64,000 nucleotides of DNA from UBA5239 sp040394635 (GCA_040394635.1 JBEBRW010000026.1:4804-68803), one strand, 5' to 3'; positions 32,521-41,905 are shown, numbered from the stretch's first letter. The notes: generated by a model not told the origin, from the sequence alone. Made by a program: numbers and translations.

Positions 32521-33532
32521 GGCGCAATACCGGACGGTCATCCATCCACTCGACCGGGAGCCAGAGGTAACGGCCGTCGATGGCGTTTTCCTTGCGCCAC
32601 TGATCGGCCATGAAAATGATCCGGTCCTCCGATAATTTGAACGCGAAAGTCCCTTGGCTGCCGTAGGTGGTGTCGCCGCCTTCGTCAATGGCGGGATTGC
32701 CGAGCTCCGTCCATGGGCCGGTGATGGAATCAGCGACCGCGCTACGGGCGGCATTGGGAGCCCAGCCGGTGCAGTCCGAGCCGATGAAATAATACTTGCC
32801 TCCGTGTTTGAAGATCACCGGCGCCTCCATCCAGCGCCATGGAAAAATCCGCCAGTAACGCCCGGTGAAAGCGGTATAGGATGGCTCCAGCTCGGCTACA
32901 TGAGTCGTGCTGTTCTTCTCTGAAGAATAGATCAAGTAGGCTGTGAGGTCGTCGTCCACAAAAACAGTCATATCGCGGCTCTGCTGTCCATGTTCAAAAT
33001 CCATGCCAAGCACGCTGACTTGAGGAGTACGCGGATTGTTGTCATAACGGAGTTGGCTGTATTCTTCGCTGGCGGCCCTGATCCGTTCCGGATCTTTCAA
33101 CTCCAGAGGCGTATTGAGCGGCCATATGCCGGGATTGGGGCGGCATTTGTCGATCAGCTTGAAGGGGCCCTCCGGCGAATCGCTGACTGCTATGCCGAGC
33201 ATGGCGTCGGCATAGGTATTGTCCATCTCCAGATGAAACCACAGGATGAATTTCCCGGCCGGATTGCGAACGACTTTCGGGCGTTCGATCACGCAGCCGG
33301 GCTTCAATTCGTGAACGTCAAATGCAATACCGGCGTCATGCCAGTGCAGCAGGTCCTCCGACTTGTAGACATGGACCCCGACCCAGGCCAGGTTGCCGCG
33401 CGAACCTTCGGTTTTGTGCTCTCCGTACCAGTAATAGAAATCACCGTGTTTGAGAATGCACCCGCCATGCGCATTGATATGCACTCCGTTGTGGTCAGGC
33501 CAGTGACAGCCGTTGTATTTGGTCACGTTCAT
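32510..33532 (-). CDS. GH43-family glycosidase, C-terminus cut at a recombination junction
   Basis: 340 residues; five-bladed beta-propeller family. Signs are GGCILKHGDFYYWYGEHKTE at the first blade, VIERPKVVRNPAGKFILWFH, and WMEAPVIFKHGGKYYFIGSD. These match GH43 members acting on galactan- or arabinan-type chains. No signal peptide. The frame stops just after WMDDRPVLRRPL, about 10-15 residues before a normal end, where the Dam relic begins, so the last blade strand may be missing. It starts 3 bases after the GH51 gene and belongs to the same operon. Confidence 0.85.
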   Translation of the reverse strand: MNVTKYNGCHWPDHNGVHINAHGGCILKHGDFYYWYGEHKTEGSRGNLAWVGVHVYKSEDLLHWHDAGIAFDVHELKPGCVIERPKVVRNPAGKFILWFHLEMDNTYADAMLGIAVSDSPEGPFKLIDKCRPNPGIWPLNTPLELKDPERIRAASEEYSQLRYDNNPRTPQVSVLGMDFEHGQQSRDMTVFVDDDLTAYLIYSSEKNSTTHVAELEPSYTAFTGRYWRIFPWRWMEAPVIFKHGGKYYFIGSDCTGWAPNAARSAVADSITGPWTELGNPAIDEGGDTTYGSQGTFAFKLSEDRIIFMADQWRKENAIDGRYLWLPVEWMDDRPVLRRPL

Positions 33533-33535
33533 AGA

Positions 33536-35059
33536 TCAGTATTTTACCCGGATCACGTTCCAGGAGGCGGCAGGCAGTTTGATTTTTACGGTATTGCCGG
33601 AGACGGTTCCGCCGGTGAGGGGTTCCGCTTTGACCAGCTCCTCTTCTTCAGAATTGACCGCTTTCAAGTCCGCGTGATGAAGCGTGACCGCCTCAATGAC
33701 GGATTTCGGCGTGAAGTTTTCGAGCTGAGTTTCCAGCTCCATGGCTTCTTCCAGATTACGGTTACAGGCGAAAATAACGACTTCACCGGCTTCCTCGTTA
33801 TCTACCACGCTGCAATAGAGATATGGGGCAACCACCTTTTCCGGTTTTTCGTAGACTCTGGTCTGGAATTCCGTTTCATAGTTATCGGATTCGATAATGG
33901 TCTGAAGCGCGGTGCCGCGACCGTATTTGCTGGTGTAGGCGAAGGGATAGAAAATGGTTTGTTTCCAAGCCTTGCCTTCCTTACTGGTCATGATCGGCGC
34001 GATCACATTGACGCTTTGGGCGATACAGGCGATTTTCACCCGGTCGGCGTGATTGATCAGGGTCATCATGAGCATGCCGACCAGCAGCGCGTCCTCGGTG
34101 TTGTAAATATCTTCCAGAATATTGCGGGCGACGGTCCATTTGGGCTTAACCTCTTTGGCGCCGTGTGAATGGAACCAGACGTTCCATTCATCGAAGGAAA
34201 GCATGATTTTCTTGTCCGACTTTTTCTTGGTGGCGACGGCATCGCAGGAGGCGACGATTTTGTTGATGTATTGCTCCATGACCTCTGCGCGGGCGAAATA
34301 GCCGGCCGCCATGTCGCGGGGATTGCCGAAGTAATGATGAATCGAAATATAATCCACGTAATCGAAGGTGTAATCCAGCACGGTTTCTTCCCAGCTGCCC
34401 AGGGTCGGCATGCTGCTGCTGGAGGAACCGCAGACGATCAACTCAACCGAATCATCCATGCATTTCATCATCTTGGCCGCTTCGCGGCAAACCCTGCCGT
34501 AATCCTCCGCCGAGCGCTGGCCGAATTGCCACGGGCCATCCATCTCATTGCCGAGGCACCAGACCTTGACGTTGTAGGGCTCTTCCGCACCGTTGGCGCG
34601 GCGGCGGTCGGAGAGCTCGGTACCGCCGGGAAAGTTGCAGTATTCAAACAGTTCCTGGGCTTCCTTGGGACCGCGGGTTCCCAGATTTACGGCCATCATG
34701 GGTTCGGTGTTGGCCTTCTTGCACCAGCGCATAAATTCATCGGTGCCGAACTCGTTCGGCTCCAACGCCTGCCAGGCGAGATCAAGACGAACCGGGCGCT
34801 TCTCCTTCGGCCCCACGCCGTCCTCCCAGTTGTAAATGGAGACGAAATTGCCGCCCGGGTAACGGGTCATCGGCATATCGAGTTCGCGTACCAGTTCGAG
34901 TACGTCGGTGCGGAAGCCGTCCGCGTCGGCGGTGGCGTGGTCCGGCTGGTAAATGCCTTCGTACACGGCGCGGCCGAGGTGCTCGATAAATCCGGAGTAA
35001 ATGCGGCGGTCGATCGGGCTGATGGTGAATTTTTTATTGACAGTGATTTTACTTTTCAT
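33536..35059 (-). CDS. GH51 alpha-L-arabinofuranosidase, copy 1
   Basis: 507 residues, standard intracellular GH51 size. TIM barrel with acid/base E172 (VWCLGNEMDGPWQ) and nucleophile E291 (MLSFDEWNVWF); the substrate-binding glutamate E26 sits in FIEHLGRAVYEGI. The C-terminal jelly-roll closes with LPAASWNVIRVKY. The enzyme removes terminal arabinofuranose from arabinan and arabinoxylan oligosaccharides. No signal peptide, so cytoplasmic. It lies between two GH43 genes, with a near-identical paralog one gene further upstream. Confidence 0.95.
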   Translation of the reverse strand: MKSKITVNKKFTISPIDRRIYSGFIEHLGRAVYEGIYQPDHATADADGFRTDVLELVRELDMPMTRYPGGNFVSIYNWEDGVGPKEKRPVRLDLAWQALEPNEFGTDEFMRWCKKANTEPMMAVNLGTRGPKEAQELFEYCNFPGGTELSDRRRANGAEEPYNVKVWCLGNEMDGPWQFGQRSAEDYGRVCREAAKMMKCMDDSVELIVCGSSSSSMPTLGSWEETVLDYTFDYVDYISIHHYFGNPRDMAAGYFARAEVMEQYINKIVASCDAVATKKKSDKKIMLSFDEWNVWFHSHGAKEVKPKWTVARNILEDIYNTEDALLVGMLMMTLINHADRVKIACIAQSVNVIAPIMTSKEGKAWKQTIFYPFAYTSKYGRGTALQTIIESDNYETEFQTRVYEKPEKVVAPYLYCSVVDNEEAGEVVIFACNRNLEEAMELETQLENFTPKSVIEAVTLHHADLKAVNSEEEELVKAEPLTGGTVSGNTVKIKLPAASWNVIRVKY

Positions 35060-35080
35060 AGTGGTAAGTCTCCTGATATA

Positions 35081-35989
35081 TTATAAATTTCCAAATGCGT
35101 TTTTCAAGCGCTGATATTCTTCATCGGTGATTTTCATGACGCCGCCGTGCTTCATTTTGTACGGCATGGAGTATTCTTCCGGCCTGGCCTGAACGAAATT
35201 GCCGGAAGCCAGACCATTGGTAAAAAATGCATTGTAGCCGTGACGGGATTTCACCGGGCCGAAGTGATCCAGCAGCAAACACCAGCGGCCGTCCGGCAAA
35301 CGGTATGCGATGGGCCCTTCATAGACCCGGCGGTCCATCAGATTGTAGTCTTCAACCATCGACCAGGGGCCCTCCAGCGCCGGCGCTTTTTCCATCACGG
35401 TCATGTCATGGAACGCATTGCTGGTGAAGCGGTAATACGTGCCGTCGTCATCCCGGACCAGGTCGGTGTCCAGAACGGCTTTTTTGCCTTCGACGAACAT
35501 GAACGGTTTCTCGTAGGTCATGAAATCGTCCGTATAGGCGGCGTAGACTTTCATGAATTCCTCGCCGGCGAGCTTCGATGACCAGATGATCAGCGATTTT
35601 TGCCGGATTTCGTCATAAAATACCTCTGGAGCCCAGACACAGCCGACTCCGGGCAGGTCGATGGTCAGCCGCCGCGGGCCGCTCCAGTTGACCAGGTCCG
35701 GCGATTCCCAGATGATGATGTCTTTGCTGCCGTTGTCGATCACCGGCCCCCAGCCCCGCTCCCAATGCTTGAACAAGCACAGATCGGTGGCGAGAATGAT
35801 GAATGTACCGTCCGGTTTCCGGTAAATGAAGGGATCGCGGATGCCTCCCTCTTCGCCTTCGGTCTGCTCCATGATCGGCTGACCGCCGTTGAGCGCTTCC
35901 CAGTGGAGACCGTCTTTGCTGACCGCGAAATGGACTTGCTCCACTTCCGGTTTGCCGTAGCGAAAATGAATGAATAAAAATGCCGACAT
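35081..35989 (-). CDS. GH43-family glycosidase (arabinanase/arabinofuranosidase-like)
   Basis: 302 residues. Beta-propeller motifs: GGIRDPFIYRKPDGTFIILA with the catalytic-type aspartate, VWAPEVFYDEIRQKSLIIWS, and RVYEGPIAYRLPDGRWCLLL with the acidic residue of the third site. No signal peptide. The first aspartate usually found near the N-terminus is not evident in MSAFLFIHFRYGKPEVEQVH, so the boundaries of blade one differ from most family members. It is flanked on both sides by GH51 genes; products would be arabinose or xylose from imported oligosaccharides. Confidence 0.85.
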   Translation of the reverse strand: MSAFLFIHFRYGKPEVEQVHFAVSKDGLHWEALNGGQPIMEQTEGEEGGIRDPFIYRKPDGTFIILATDLCLFKHWERGWGPVIDNGSKDIIIWESPDLVNWSGPRRLTIDLPGVGCVWAPEVFYDEIRQKSLIIWSSKLAGEEFMKVYAAYTDDFMTYEKPFMFVEGKKAVLDTDLVRDDDGTYYRFTSNAFHDMTVMEKAPALEGPWSMVEDYNLMDRRVYEGPIAYRLPDGRWCLLLDHFGPVKSRHGYNAFFTNGLASGNFVQARPEEYSMPYKMKHGGVMKITDEEYQRLKNAFGNL

Positions 35990-36005
35990 GATAAATCTTC
36001 CTTTT

Positions 36006-37529
36006 TTAATATTTCACCCGGATCATGTTCCATGATGCCGCGGGCAGTTTGATGGTTACGGTGTTGCCGGAGACGGCGCCGCCGGCGAGCGGTTCCGCCT
36101 TAACCTGTTCGTTCTCCTCGGAGTTCACGGCCTTTAAATCGGCATGGTGGAGCGTGACCGCCTCTATGACGGATTTCGGTACGAAGTTTTCGAGCAGGGT
36201 TTCCAGCTCCATGGCTTCTTCCAGGTTGCGATTACAGGCGAAAATAACTACTTCACCGGCTTCCGTGTTGTCCACTACGCTGCAGTAGAGATATGGGGCG
36301 GCCACTTTTTCCGGTTTTTCATGCGGCAGGGTCTGGAATTCCGTTTCGTAGTTGTCGGATTCGACGATGGCTTGAAGCGCGGTACCGCGACCGTATTTGC
36401 TGGTGTAGACGAACGGATCGAAGATGGTCTGTTTCCATGCCTTGCCGTCTTTGCTGGTCATGATCGGCGCGATGACGTTGACGCCCTGGGCCAGGCAGGC
36501 GATTTTTACCCGGTCGGCATGATTGATCAGCGTCATCATCATCATACCCACCAACAGAGCGTCTTCCGTATTGTAAATGTCTTCCAATAGGGGGCGGGAG
36601 ACGGTCCATTTCGGGCTGCGGTTGCGGTCGCCATGCGAATGATACCAGACGTTCCATTCGTCAAATGAAAGCATGATTTTCTTGTTCGATTTTTTTCTGG
36701 TGGCGACGGCGTCGCAGCAGGCGACGATGTTGTTGATGTATTTTTCCATGGCCTCGGCGCGGGCGAGGTAGCCGGGAGTCATGTTGCAGGGATTGCCGAA
36801 ATATTGATGGATTGAAATATAGTCCACATGATCGAAGGTGTAATCCAGAACCGTTTCATCCCATTCGCCCAGCGTGGGCATGCCGATGTGCGAGGAGCCG
36901 CAGACGATCAGCTCAATGGAGTCGTCCATGCATTTCATCATCTTGGCGGCCTCACGGCTGACCCGGCCGTAATCTTCGGCCGAACGCTGCCCGAGCTGCC
37001 AGGGGCCATCCATTTCGTTGCCGAGACACCAGACTTTGATGCCATACGGTTCTTCCGCGCCGTTCGCGCGACGACGGTCGGAGAGTGCGGTGCCGCCGGG
37101 AAAGTTACAGTATTCAAGCAGCTCCTGTGCTTCTTTCGGGCCACGGGTGCCGAGGTTCACGGCCATCATGGGTTCAGTGTTGGCCTTCTTGCACCAGCGG
37201 ACGAATTCATCGGTACCGAACTGGTTCGGCTCCAGCGCCTGCCAGGCAAGCTCAAGCCGGGCAGGGCGCTGCTCTTTCGGGCCGACGCCGTCTTCCCAGT
37301 TGTAAACGGAGACAAAGTTGCCGCCCGGATAACGGGTCAGCGGCATATCGAGCTCGCGAAACAGCTCAATGACGTCCGTGCGGAATCCGTCCCCGTCGGC
37401 CGAGGCATGATCCGGCTGGTAGAGCCCCTCGTAAATGGCCCGGCCACCCTGTTCGATGAATCCGGAATAAATGCGCCGGTCAATCGGGCTGATGGTAAAT
37501 TTTTTGTTAACGGTGATTTTGCTTTTCAT
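36006..37529 (-). CDS. GH51 alpha-L-arabinofuranosidase, copy 2 (variant active-site loop)
   Basis: 507 residues, roughly 85% identical by eye to copy 1 over the full length, with the same catalytic glutamates E172 and E291. Striking changes fall beside the substrate site: EHLGR in copy 1 is EQGGR here (H27Q, L28G), and SIHHYF is SIHQYF (H242Q). A tandem duplication with possible change in linkage specificity is the simplest reading. It overlaps the upstream GH43 gene by ATGA. Confidence 0.94.
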   Translation of the reverse strand: MKSKITVNKKFTISPIDRRIYSGFIEQGGRAIYEGLYQPDHASADGDGFRTDVIELFRELDMPLTRYPGGNFVSVYNWEDGVGPKEQRPARLELAWQALEPNQFGTDEFVRWCKKANTEPMMAVNLGTRGPKEAQELLEYCNFPGGTALSDRRRANGAEEPYGIKVWCLGNEMDGPWQLGQRSAEDYGRVSREAAKMMKCMDDSIELIVCGSSHIGMPTLGEWDETVLDYTFDHVDYISIHQYFGNPCNMTPGYLARAEAMEKYINNIVACCDAVATRKKSNKKIMLSFDEWNVWYHSHGDRNRSPKWTVSRPLLEDIYNTEDALLVGMMMMTLINHADRVKIACLAQGVNVIAPIMTSKDGKAWKQTIFDPFVYTSKYGRGTALQAIVESDNYETEFQTLPHEKPEKVAAPYLYCSVVDNTEAGEVVIFACNRNLEEAMELETLLENFVPKSVIEAVTLHHADLKAVNSEENEQVKAEPLAGGAVSGNTVTIKLPAASWNMIRVKY

Positions 37530-38389
37530 AACGATGGAATTACCTTTTTTATCTGGTTTTTATCATCAAATTCTAGTTTATCGATGCAAACTTCACGGTT
37601 GAATCCGTTGCCGTCCGGAATACGGAAACGGTGGTATGCAATCACCCATTCATCTTTTTCCGGCAATTGCAGAATGGAATGATGGCCGGTGGCGAGGATG
37701 CCTGCCTCGGGGCGCTTCTCCAGGATGCGGCCGACCGGTATGACCGGGCCGTACGGGTTGTCGGCATAGCCGTAATTGACGTGGTAATCCTCGCTGCGCG
37801 TATCGTCGTCGGACCAGGTGAAGTGATAGCGCCCACGACGCTTGACCACGCACATCGCCTCCCGGAATCCGGGCGGCGTGATGCAGCGGAACGGTTCCCG
37901 GAAAGACATCATATCATCATTCAGTTCAGCCACCACCAGCTGCCCGTTGCCGGCATAAAGGTAATTGCGGCCGTCATCATCCTGAAAAACATAGGGATCG
38001 ATAGCCTGTCCGCGCCCGTGGCGGGTGATGTCGCCCGGCACGACCAGCGGTTTGCCGAGGCCGTCGCGGAACGGCCCTGTCGGAGAATCCGCCACGGCGA
38101 CGCCGATATTGGCATTGGCGGAGAAATAGAAGTAGAATCTGCCGTTTTTCTCCGCCGCCGCCGGGGCCCAGGCGCGTTGTTCGGCCCACTTCACGTCGCG
38201 CCCCAGGCGCAGGATTTCGCCCTCCGGGCGCCAGTGAATCAGGTCGTCCGAGCTGAATGCCTCGAAATGCGTGCCGAGCCAGTCCTCCGTGCCGTCCGTG
38301 GTCGGGTAGAGATAGAATTTGCCGTTGAAATACCGCAAATCGGGATCGGCGTACGCGCCCATGAGAACCGGATTGTTGTTTTGCGACAT
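37526..38389 (-). CDS. GH43-family glycosidase (beta-xylosidase/arabinofuranosidase-like)
   Basis: 287 residues. GAYADPDLRYFNGKFYLYPT carries the base aspartate, RAWAPAAAEKNGRFYFYFSA and QAIDPYVFQDDDGRNYLYAG the second aspartate, and FREAMCVVKRRGRYHFTWSD the general-acid glutamate: the three catalytic residues of GH43. No signal peptide. It is the first gene of the minus-strand cluster, with promoter TTGCTT-16-TATAAT at 38448-38421, and overlaps the next GH51 start. It is probably under control of the divergent LacI regulator. Confidence 0.9.
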   Translation of the reverse strand: MSQNNNPVLMGAYADPDLRYFNGKFYLYPTTDGTEDWLGTHFEAFSSDDLIHWRPEGEILRLGRDVKWAEQRAWAPAAAEKNGRFYFYFSANANIGVAVADSPTGPFRDGLGKPLVVPGDITRHGRGQAIDPYVFQDDDGRNYLYAGNGQLVVAELNDDMMSFREPFRCITPPGFREAMCVVKRRGRYHFTWSDDDTRSEDYHVNYGYADNPYGPVIPVGRILEKRPEAGILATGHHSILQLPEKDEWVIAYHRFRIPDGNGFNREVCIDKLEFDDKNQIKKVIPSL

Positions 38390-38420
38390 GGAAAACCTCG
38401 TCGGGTTGTGTTCTGGAATA

Positions 38421-38448
38421 ATTATACAGCAAAGAAAAATAAAAGCAA
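38421..38448 (-). promoter_or_regulatory. Promoter of the minus-strand arabinosidase cluster
   Basis: On the minus strand TTGCTT (38448-38443), 16 bases, TATAAT (38426-38421). The start point would be about 38414, 25 bases before the ATG. Confidence 0.65.
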
Positions 38449-38475
38449 TAGAGAAAAGTAAAATATAATCAAATA

Positions 38476-38596
38476 ATTCACCAAAATACGCAGGGTTGAT
38501 TAAAAATAATAATGATTTATTTTTATTTATTCACCAAAATGCTATTGATTTTTTCAAAATAATGATTATAATAGATACCATGAACAAATCATTATT
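38476..38596 (+). promoter_or_regulatory. Duplicated promoter/operator region of the LacI gene
   Basis: The main promoter is TTGATT (38545-38550), 16 bases, TATAAT (38567-38572). A block of about 50 bases is repeated: ATTCACCAAAAT at 38476 and 38529, TTGATT in both, and AATAATGATT at 38508 and 38558. A third, inverted copy AATCATTATT lies at 38587-38596, so 38558-38567 and 38587-38596 form a 10-bp palindrome around the start point. These are probable binding sites for the regulator encoded just downstream. Confidence 0.75.
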
Positions 38597-38607
38597 GAAG
38601 GTGCAAA

Positions 38608-39651
38608 ATGGCGAATATAAAAGATATTGCTGATTGCGCGGAGGTTGGAATCAATTCGGTGTCACGCTATTTGAATCAGCCGGAGGCGCTGAAGAAAAGC
38701 ACCGCACTGAAGATTAAGAGCGCGATGGACAAGCTGGGTTATATCCCGAGTCCGCGGCGGCCGGGCCGGAAAACCTCCGAGCGGGTCGGCTTGAAGCATT
38801 ACAAAGTGATCCTGCTGACGCTGGGCGATATTGCCCCCGCGTCGCTCTTCAGCATGCCGGCGTATTCCCTGTATCTCGATTCCATGGTCAGTGAGTTCAA
38901 TAAATGGGATATTTCGCTGGAGTTCTGCCGTTTGACGCCCGACCAGCGGGTGCCGGACCGGATTTCGCCGAAATACTGCGACGGGGTCATATTGTTCCAG
39001 GAGCTGCGCGACCGTAAATTCATGAAGTACCTTTATGAGCGGCTTGAGGACTTGCCGGTGGTGTGGTCCTTCAGCAATTCCTACGACCCCGACGCCAAGT
39101 TCGACAAGATCATCTACGACAACAATACCGTCGGCAAGATCGCGGTCGATTATTTTTTCGAAAGAGGGCACAAAAAGGTGCTGGCATTGACCAATACCTG
39201 CGAGCATCTCGCATACGCGGCACGTGTACGCGACTTTATTAAGTATGCCGGGCAATTGGGGCTCGAGGCGGATACCATACAATCCCTGCCGGAAAAAGAA
39301 TACCCCAATCCTGTCCGGGCCAGGCATGTGGCGAAGGAACTGCTGGAAAATCCGAAATACCGGGATGTAACCGGATTGTTTTTTGCCTCGGACAGCGTGA
39401 TGACCGGTGTGATGATCGAGTACCGGGCCATGGGCGGGGATTTCAGCAAATATCTCCTGCTGGGCTGCAACGCCAACTTGCAGATGCTCGACTTTTTTGA
39501 AAACATCCCCGCCAGTATCGACATCAAGCTGGCGGGAGTCGGGCGCCATACCGCGGACCGGCTGCTGAAGAAGATCAACAGCAACAACACGCTGCCGCGC
39601 GCAAACTTGATCCTGACCCCGGATATTGTGAATTTAACCCATGAATATTGA
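38608..39651 (+). CDS. LacI-family transcriptional regulator
   Basis: 347 residues. Helix-turn-helix ANIKDIADCAEVGINSVSRY at the N-terminus, then a hinge and sensor domain (VILLTLGDIAPASLFSMPAY to VGRHTADRLLKKINSNN). It lies between the minus-strand arabinosidase cluster and the plus-strand transport/lyase operon and probably controls both. GAAGG precedes the ATG. The nearby repeats overlap its promoter, fitting autoregulation. The effector is likely an arabinose-containing saccharide, from context only. Confidence 0.92.
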   Translation: MANIKDIADCAEVGINSVSRYLNQPEALKKSTALKIKSAMDKLGYIPSPRRPGRKTSERVGLKHYKVILLTLGDIAPASLFSMPAYSLYLDSMVSEFNKWDISLEFCRLTPDQRVPDRISPKYCDGVILFQELRDRKFMKYLYERLEDLPVVWSFSNSYDPDAKFDKIIYDNNTVGKIAVDYFFERGHKKVLALTNTCEHLAYAARVRDFIKYAGQLGLEADTIQSLPEKEYPNPVRARHVAKELLENPKYRDVTGLFFASDSVMTGVMIEYRAMGGDFSKYLLLGCNANLQMLDFFENIPASIDIKLAGVGRHTADRLLKKINSNNTLPRANLILTPDIVNLTHEY

Positions 39652-39670
39652 ATATAAGGAGAGATAAGAA

Positions 39671-40405
39671 ATGGGAAAACATCTTAATGAAATGAAATCA
39701 CGTTTTACGCTTATCGAGTTATTGGTAGTGATTGCGATTATCGCGATCCTGGCGGCGCTGCTGCTGCCGGCTTTGAACAAGGCACGGGAATCGGCGCGGA
39801 GCATTTATTGCACGAACAACATGAAAAGCATGGGGACCGGGGTACAGTTCTATATCGACGCCTACAACGATCATATCCTGGGGCATTACGGGATCACGAA
39901 CAGTTGGATTTCCTACCCGACGGTGATTATGGAGGACATGTTGAAGATGAACCTGGGAAATGAAAAGAATAATATTTTCAGCTGCCCCTCCGATCCTTAC
40001 CCGGTCACCGTCAAAAAATGGGGCACTTACAGGCGCTCCTATGGATATAACGCCACCATCTATGCGTTGGCAAAGGGTGGAGTAGGGACCGACCAGGTGG
40101 GCGGCAGCCGCGGGTTCAACCCCACCGAGGGCTATATCTCCGGGGCCAAGATCAGCAACGTGAAGTCTCCTTCCTGGCTGTTTGTCCTGGGCGAGATGTG
40201 GGGCGGGCGCTGTATCCAGGTCACCAACAACTACAACGTCACGGTTGACCGGCAGCTTTACTTCGAAGGAAACACGACCAAGCCGCATGCCATGCACAAT
40301 CATACGGCAGGATATCTCTTCCTCGACGGGCATGTGGAGAAATTACGTCCGCAAACCACCGATATCCCCGGAGCAAACCGCTGGAAAGATTCCAACATGC
40401 AATAA
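39671..40405 (+). CDS. Type II pseudopilin-like protein with H-x9-DG motif
   Basis: 244 residues. Prepilin leader MGKHLNEMKSR then FTLIELLVVIAIIAILAA. Pilin-like N-terminal helix (ALNKARESARSIYCTNNMKS) and the C-terminal HNHTAGYLFLDGHV, an exact H-x9-DG. This is the large PVC pseudopilin group. GGAGAG precedes the ATG. It follows a LacI regulator directly and precedes a solute-binding protein gene, the same position as the pseudopilin at 21184. It should be inserted in the inner membrane and perhaps assembled in a pseudopilus; its role in saccharide uptake is unproven. Confidence 0.88.
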   Translation: MGKHLNEMKSRFTLIELLVVIAIIAILAALLLPALNKARESARSIYCTNNMKSMGTGVQFYIDAYNDHILGHYGITNSWISYPTVIMEDMLKMNLGNEKNNIFSCPSDPYPVTVKKWGTYRRSYGYNATIYALAKGGVGTDQVGGSRGFNPTEGYISGAKISNVKSPSWLFVLGEMWGGRCIQVTNNYNVTVDRQLYFEGNTTKPHAMHNHTAGYLFLDGHVEKLRPQTTDIPGANRWKDSNMQ

Positions 40406-40423
40406 CCCGGACAGCCGATATTC

Positions 40424-41905
40424 ATGAAGTACGCAATCCTCATCTCAATCATCCTGCTGGCGTTGCTGACCGCGCTGATGTACTTCCTGTCGGAAGAAAA
40501 AAGCGACCGGGTGATGATCTCCTGGAAGACGGACCCGAGCGAAAGCCGTTTCCGCCAGGCGGATCTCTTCCTGGAATGGCAGCGGAAAAACGGGCACGTC
40601 GACCAGGACGGCAATCCGGCCTGCGAGGTGTCGGTGGACAACGCCAGCAATCAGTCGAGCCTGATCCAGGCGGTTTCCGGCATGGGCGGGGATATCATCG
40701 ACGCGCTGGTTTTGCAATACCAGCCGATGGGGTTGTGCGAGGATATAACCGAGGCGGCGCGGAAGGGTGGATTCACGCTCGGAGATTCGTATCCCTCCTT
40801 CGCGGCGATCATGGCGGTGGACGGGCGTCAGTACGCGGCCAGCGCGAATGCGTTCTGCCGCAATCTCTGGTCGAATGTCGATACTTTTGAAAAATATGGC
40901 ATGCAGCCCCCGCCGGAAGAATGGACGCCCGAGGAATTCGAGCGTATCGGGCGGGAATTCGTCAAGCGCGCCAATGAAGGGAAAACCAAGCAGGATGTGT
41001 TCTTCATCCAGCCGTTGATCTCCGAGGGGTATCACTTCGCGGTGTCCTTCGCGCGCTCGCTGGGCGTGGATCTGTACAATGAAACGTTGACCGCGCCGCA
41101 GCTGGATCACGAGGCGTTCGTGAAACTGTACGAATATTTGTACAAATGGACCTACGTGGATCACCTCTGCCCGACGCCCAGCGAGGCAAACGCCGTCAGC
41201 GGCAACGCGTCGCTTGGCTGGGTCAGCTTCGCGCAGTTCGTCGAGGGCAAATACGCCATGTTGACCACCATCCGCTCCCAGGTCATGACGATGCGCAAAT
41301 CAAACTTGAAAACCCGGATTTCCACCTCGCAAGTGCCGATGTACGAATTCAAAAACATGCCGATTTCGGTGCGCTCGCTGATCTGCTACAAGGGGAGTAA
41401 ACACAAGGACGAAGTAATGCTCTTTTTTGCCTTCATGGCGGGCAGGGAGTACAACGACGACATCATCGCCAGCGGCGACGGCTTGCCGCCCAATCCCCAA
41501 TACGCCCTGAACAACCCCGCTTTCCTGGCGCCGCCGGAATATCCGAACGAGGGCAACCTGCACGCCAATGAGCTGAAATGGGCGCTCAGCATCGGTTACG
41601 CCATGCCCTACAGCCCGTATTACCCGCCCGAGGGCGGCATTCACCTGATGGGTGCGCTCGAGCGCTACAGCGCGGGGCGGATGACCGCCGCCGAAGCGGC
41701 CGCCTACGGCAATCTGCGCTACCGCGAGGGCATCGAATGGACCATCGCCCGCAACGCCAAGCTGCGCGCTCAGTACGAGAAGGACTGCGAGACCCAGCGG
41801 AAGATCGACGAATACAAGAAAACCGGGCGCAAAATCCCGGCAAGCTGGATCAGAAACAGTTTCTACCAGGCGTATTACGCTCAAAAAGGGATGCTCGAGG
41901 AATAA
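40424..41905 (+). CDS. Carbohydrate ABC transporter solute-binding protein, membrane-anchored
   Basis: 493 residues, family 1 extracellular solute-binding protein. The N-terminus MKYAILISIILLALLTALMY is an uncleaved-looking anchor; no lipobox cysteine is visible. The mature part has typical ligand-binding patterns (DIIDALVLQYQPMGL, YAASANAFCRNLWSNVDTFE, SLGWVSFAQFVEGKYAM). A C-terminal charged extension (EKDCETQRKIDEYKKTGRKI) is unusual. It overlaps the permease gene by TAATG. It delivers oligosaccharides to the permeases downstream. Confidence 0.9.
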   Translation: MKYAILISIILLALLTALMYFLSEEKSDRVMISWKTDPSESRFRQADLFLEWQRKNGHVDQDGNPACEVSVDNASNQSSLIQAVSGMGGDIIDALVLQYQPMGLCEDITEAARKGGFTLGDSYPSFAAIMAVDGRQYAASANAFCRNLWSNVDTFEKYGMQPPPEEWTPEEFERIGREFVKRANEGKTKQDVFFIQPLISEGYHFAVSFARSLGVDLYNETLTAPQLDHEAFVKLYEYLYKWTYVDHLCPTPSEANAVSGNASLGWVSFAQFVEGKYAMLTTIRSQVMTMRKSNLKTRISTSQVPMYEFKNMPISVRSLICYKGSKHKDEVMLFFAFMAGREYNDDIIASGDGLPPNPQYALNNPAFLAPPEYPNEGNLHANELKWALSIGYAMPYSPYYPPEGGIHLMGALERYSAGRMTAAEAAAYGNLRYREGIEWTIARNAKLRAQYEKDCETQRKIDEYKKTGRKIPASWIRNSFYQAYYAQKGMLEE

